Source of the DNA: Chryseobacterium sp. Leaf404
GTDB lineage: Bacteria; Bacteroidota; Bacteroidia; Flavobacteriales; Weeksellaceae
Direction: 5' to 3'
Assembly: GCF_001424145.1 (NCBI RefSeq)
Contig: NZ_LMQM01000004.1
Location: 1 to 64,000 of the forward strand
DNA: 64,000 nt
Part shown: piece after piece, positions 61,356-64,000 of the stretch
How the letters are laid out: each line of letters begins with the position of its first letter
How positions within the stretch are numbered: position 1 is the first letter of the stretch
The notes under the pieces: generated by a model
Database searches by the model: none
What the model was told of the DNA's origin: nothing
The model's input: only the letters and a program-made list of their open reading frames with translations
Program-made: the position numbers and the translations under genes

Positions 61356-61574
61356 ATAATCTTGACCTAATATATTTCATAATTTTAAATAAATTTCCGA
61401 GAAAATCGCAAATTAGAAAAGCTAAAGTTTAGTTGAAATTTTTAACCTGCAATAGTTAACAAATATTTAAATTCACAGCTGATTTCTAACAAAACATTTA
61501 ACCATTTCATAACCTTCCCGTAAAACCCTCACAACCTGTAACGTTCATTTTTGCACAAATAATAAATTGTAAAA

Positions 61575-64000
61575 ATGAAGAACAAATACCTTTTGAGAGG
61601 TTTACTGCCTATTGCCGCATTATTTTACGGTTCAGTTTCGGGACAGAGCACTTTGGTTCATTACTGGAATTTTAATAACAGTACATCCGTGGCAGCAATC
61701 ACCACTCCCACTACATCACTTCTGAATGGCTCCATCACAGCAGTTTCTACAGGAACAGGAAGCACAGATACTTTTATTGATTTTGCAAATGGTGTCAACC
61801 AAAATTTCAATATTGAAAATTTAAACGCCAGAAACGGAGACGCTTCCGGAACACATTTAAGATACAATTATCCAATCAATGGAAATGTACAATTTCTTTT
61901 GCCTACGACAGGTTACAATAATGTTGTTGTAAAATTTACAACGAGACGTTCGGGATCGGGAGCAGGAAATCAGAACTGGTTTTATTCTTTAGACGGAACT
62001 ACTTTTGTTCCTTATCAGACGGTAACTTCACAGGATGCCAATCCGCAATTGATTACATTTGATTTTTCTGCAGTTGCGGGAGTTTCAAATAATCCTAATT
62101 TCAAACTAAAAGTAGAATTCGCACAAGGTGCAGGCGGTGCTGTTGGAAACAACAGATTTGATAATTTTACGGTAGATGCCACTCCGGCCGGAAGTGTTGA
62201 CACTACTCCACCAACTGTTGTCTATCTGCCTGCAAACAATATAAACAACGCTTCTACAACGGTAAATCCTACAATCACGTTCAACGAAAACGTAAGATTA
62301 ATCGACAATTCTGCAATTACTGCTGCCAACGCTCAGAGTTTGGTTGAATTAAGATTAAACAACGCAAGCGGAGCTGTGGTTCCTTTTACTACAACTTTTT
62401 CTAATAACGCAATTACGGTAATTCCGACCGCTGGTTTGGTTCCGAATCAGGCTTATTATTTGGCTTTAAAACCAAACTTAGTTGAAGATACAAGCGACAA
62501 CGCTGTAACAGCGACTACTTCAAGTACTTTCACTACTGCAGGAACAAGCATTGCTTTGGAGAAAAACTTAATTAAGGTCAATGAAAATGCAGGAACTTTA
62601 GCATTTAAAATCAATGTTACAAATCCTTCAAACGCAACTGTAAATTTAGTTGTAAAACCAGCTTCTTTCAACACCGCGAACAGCAGTGATTTTACTTTGG
62701 CGAATCAAACGATTAACATTACACCTTCTACGACGAGCGTTACGGTAAACATTCCGATCATCGATGATACTTTGGAAGAACAGCAGGCAGAATATTTTGT
62801 TGTCGGACTTGAAAATCCTGTAGGTGCAACGATTACTGGAGATGCCAATTCTACTGTTTATATTATTGACAATGATAAAGTGGCGCCAGTGGCATCCAAT
62901 CAGATTCAATTAAATTATATCGGAAGTTTTGATCCATCAGGAAACAGTACAAGTTCGACTGAAATCGTAGTTCACGACGCGGCTACTCAAAGACTGTTTA
63001 CCATAAGTTCTTTAACGGATGTTTTTGACATTATTAATTTTTCAAATCCGACCACACCAACGGTTATCCAGACTGTTAACATGGCTCCTTACGGTGGAAT
63101 TACAAGCATCGCTGTAAAGAACGGAATTATCGCAGTTGCCTCTCCGAACGGAACAAATCCACAAGGAAATGGTTCGGTTGTGTTTTTCGACATTAATGGA
63201 GTGTTTTTGAAACAGCTTAACGTTGGCGTTTTACCGGATATGATTACGTTCACGCCAGACGGAACAAAAGTAATGACCGCAAACGAGGGCGAACCGAACG
63301 ATGCGTACACGGTTGATCCTGAAGGTTCAATCAGTATTATTGATGTTCCGACTTTAACGGTTGCAGGAATTCAGGCTTTAACGCAAACCAATGTAACGAC
63401 GCTTGGATTCACTCAGTTTAACGGAATGGAAGCTACTTTAGCGACAACCGGAGGAAGAAAAGTAAAGTCGACCAGTACTTTGGCGCAGGATTTAGAACCT
63501 GAATACATTGCGATTAGCCCGGACAGCCAGAAAGCTTGGGTATCCTGTCAGGAAAACAATTCGATCATTGAGGTTAATTTAGCGACAAAAGCATTAACCG
63601 GCATTTGGGGATTAGGTAAAAAAGACATGAGCCTTCCAGGAAACGGCTTCGACGCTTCAGACAACAATGGCGAAGTTTTGATTGCCAACTGGCCTGTGAA
63701 AGCGTATTATAATCCTGATGCGATGGCATCTTATAAAATCGGCAATACCAATTATCTGGTTACTGCAAACGAAGGAGACGAAAAAGATTTAGGCGGATTC
63801 AGTGAAAGAACAACGGTTGGAGCCAATGGATATGGTTTAGATTCAACGATTTTCCCGAATGCTTCGATTTTAAAAGCTTCTCATAACTTAGGAAGATTCA
63901 GAGTGACCAATGTAAACGGAAATACCGATGGAGACGCAGATTTTGAAGAAATCCATGCTTTGGGAGCAAGATCATTCTCAATTTTCAATACAGATACTAA
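61575..64000 (+). CDS. Large secreted choice-of-anchor I-type protein, partial at window edge
   Basis: The frame opens at ATG 61575 and is still open at the window end (808 codons). It has a signal peptide (KNKYLLRGLLPIAALFYGSVSGQ). An N-terminal jelly-roll-like domain follows (TLVHYWNFNNSTS...NNRFDNFTVDAT), then a bacterial Ig-like domain (DTTPPTVVYLPANN...FTTAGTS) and a Calx-beta domain (IKVNENAGTLAFKINVTNP...IIDDTLEEQQAEYF). A choice-of-anchor I beta-propeller comes last (GSFDPSGNSTSSTEIVVHDAATQRLF, TPDGTKVMTANEGEPND, ANEGDEKDLGGF). Such proteins are usually surface-exposed or released through the type IX system; the C-terminal sorting domain is outside the window. Confidence 0.85.
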   Translation, partial: MKNKYLLRGLLPIAALFYGSVSGQSTLVHYWNFNNSTSVAAITTPTTSLLNGSITAVSTGTGSTDTFIDFANGVNQNFNIENLNARNGDASGTHLRYNYPINGNVQFLLPTTGYNNVVVKFTTRRSGSGAGNQNWFYSLDGTTFVPYQTVTSQDANPQLITFDFSAVAGVSNNPNFKLKVEFAQGAGGAVGNNRFDNFTVDATPAGSVDTTPPTVVYLPANNINNASTTVNPTITFNENVRLIDNSAITAANAQSLVELRLNNASGAVVPFTTTFSNNAITVIPTAGLVPNQAYYLALKPNLVEDTSDNAVTATTSSTFTTAGTSIALEKNLIKVNENAGTLAFKINVTNPSNATVNLVVKPASFNTANSSDFTLANQTINITPSTTSVTVNIPIIDDTLEEQQAEYFVVGLENPVGATITGDANSTVYIIDNDKVAPVASNQIQLNYIGSFDPSGNSTSSTEIVVHDAATQRLFTISSLTDVFDIINFSNPTTPTVIQTVNMAPYGGITSIAVKNGIIAVASPNGTNPQGNGSVVFFDINGVFLKQLNVGVLPDMITFTPDGTKVMTANEGEPNDAYTVDPEGSISIIDVPTLTVAGIQALTQTNVTTLGFTQFNGMEATLATTGGRKVKSTSTLAQDLEPEYIAISPDSQKAWVSCQENNSIIEVNLATKALTGIWGLGKKDMSLPGNGFDASDNNGEVLIANWPVKAYYNPDAMASYKIGNTNYLVTANEGDEKDLGGFSERTTVGANGYGLDSTIFPNASILKASHNLGRFRVTNVNGNTDGDADFEEIHALGARSFSIFNTDT

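Overview
The window looks like a piece of a Chryseobacterium-type chromosome (Bacteroidota, Flavobacteriia, Weeksellaceae). This rests on low GC with AT-rich spacers, candidate promoters of the TTG-N19-TAnnTTTG type, gliding genes gldB and gldC next to nadE, a PafA-type alkaline phosphatase, a SusC/SusD pair, CCC-motif/DUF2752 membrane proteins and choice-of-anchor type surface proteins. No rRNA, tRNA, CRISPR array or prophage was recognised. Assignments come from reading motifs by eye; no database search was run.

Layout. 1-1 kb: end of a decayed IS3-family element cut by the window edge. 1.2-6 kb: small membrane and unknown genes and the ergothioneine pair egtD-egtB, separated by repeat-rich spacers. 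6.5-10.5 kb: two Old Yellow Enzyme paralogues, a divergent HxlR regulator and a DUF2752/CCC-motif membrane gene set. 10.9-14.6 kb: cytidine deaminase, then a cobalamin riboswitch ahead of a TonB-dependent receptor and a BtuG-like beta-propeller lipoprotein. 14.7-20.9 kb: cca, tsaC, an IS200-like REP-associated transposase unit, small enzymes, cystathionine gamma-synthase and gldC. 21-25 kb: gldB, nadE and a barnase / archaemetzincin-like lipoprotein / barstar cluster. 25-30 kb: pafA, a broken small ORF, a TPR protein, and a Fur-family regulator divergent from a thioredoxin-reductase-like flavoprotein. 30-33 kb: a large decayed surface-protein gene beside its intact partner. 33.5-41 kb: AraC regulator, mdh, bacteriophytochrome with heme oxygenase, nucleoid-associated protein and a lactonase-like protein. 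41-50 kb: serine hydrolase, TPR/AraC membrane regulator and an orphan SusC/SusD pair. 50-54 kb: a Usp-GNAT-PLP racemase operon and an AraC regulator. 54-60 kb: dnaK, ppk and ppx. 60-61.4 kb: three unrecognised small genes. 61.6-64 kb: start of a large secreted choice-of-anchor protein running off the window.

How parts work together. ppk and ppx make and degrade polyphosphate. bphP and bphO supply a red/far-red sensor and its biliverdin chromophore. The riboswitch, TonB receptor and propeller lipoprotein form a B12 capture and import module. egtD and egtB carry out the methylation and sulfoxide-synthase steps of ergothioneine synthesis. The HxlR/OYE and Fur-family/flavoprotein divergent pairs look like locally controlled redox-stress or metal responses.

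The spacers are unusually rich in structured repeats of several distinct families, many lying at gene 3' ends. The most notable signals are the barnase-metzincin-barstar cluster, the REP/transposase unit abutting tsaC, the TIR-bearing mini-elements, the B12 module, and a sigma-54-like promoter architecture ahead of dnaK.
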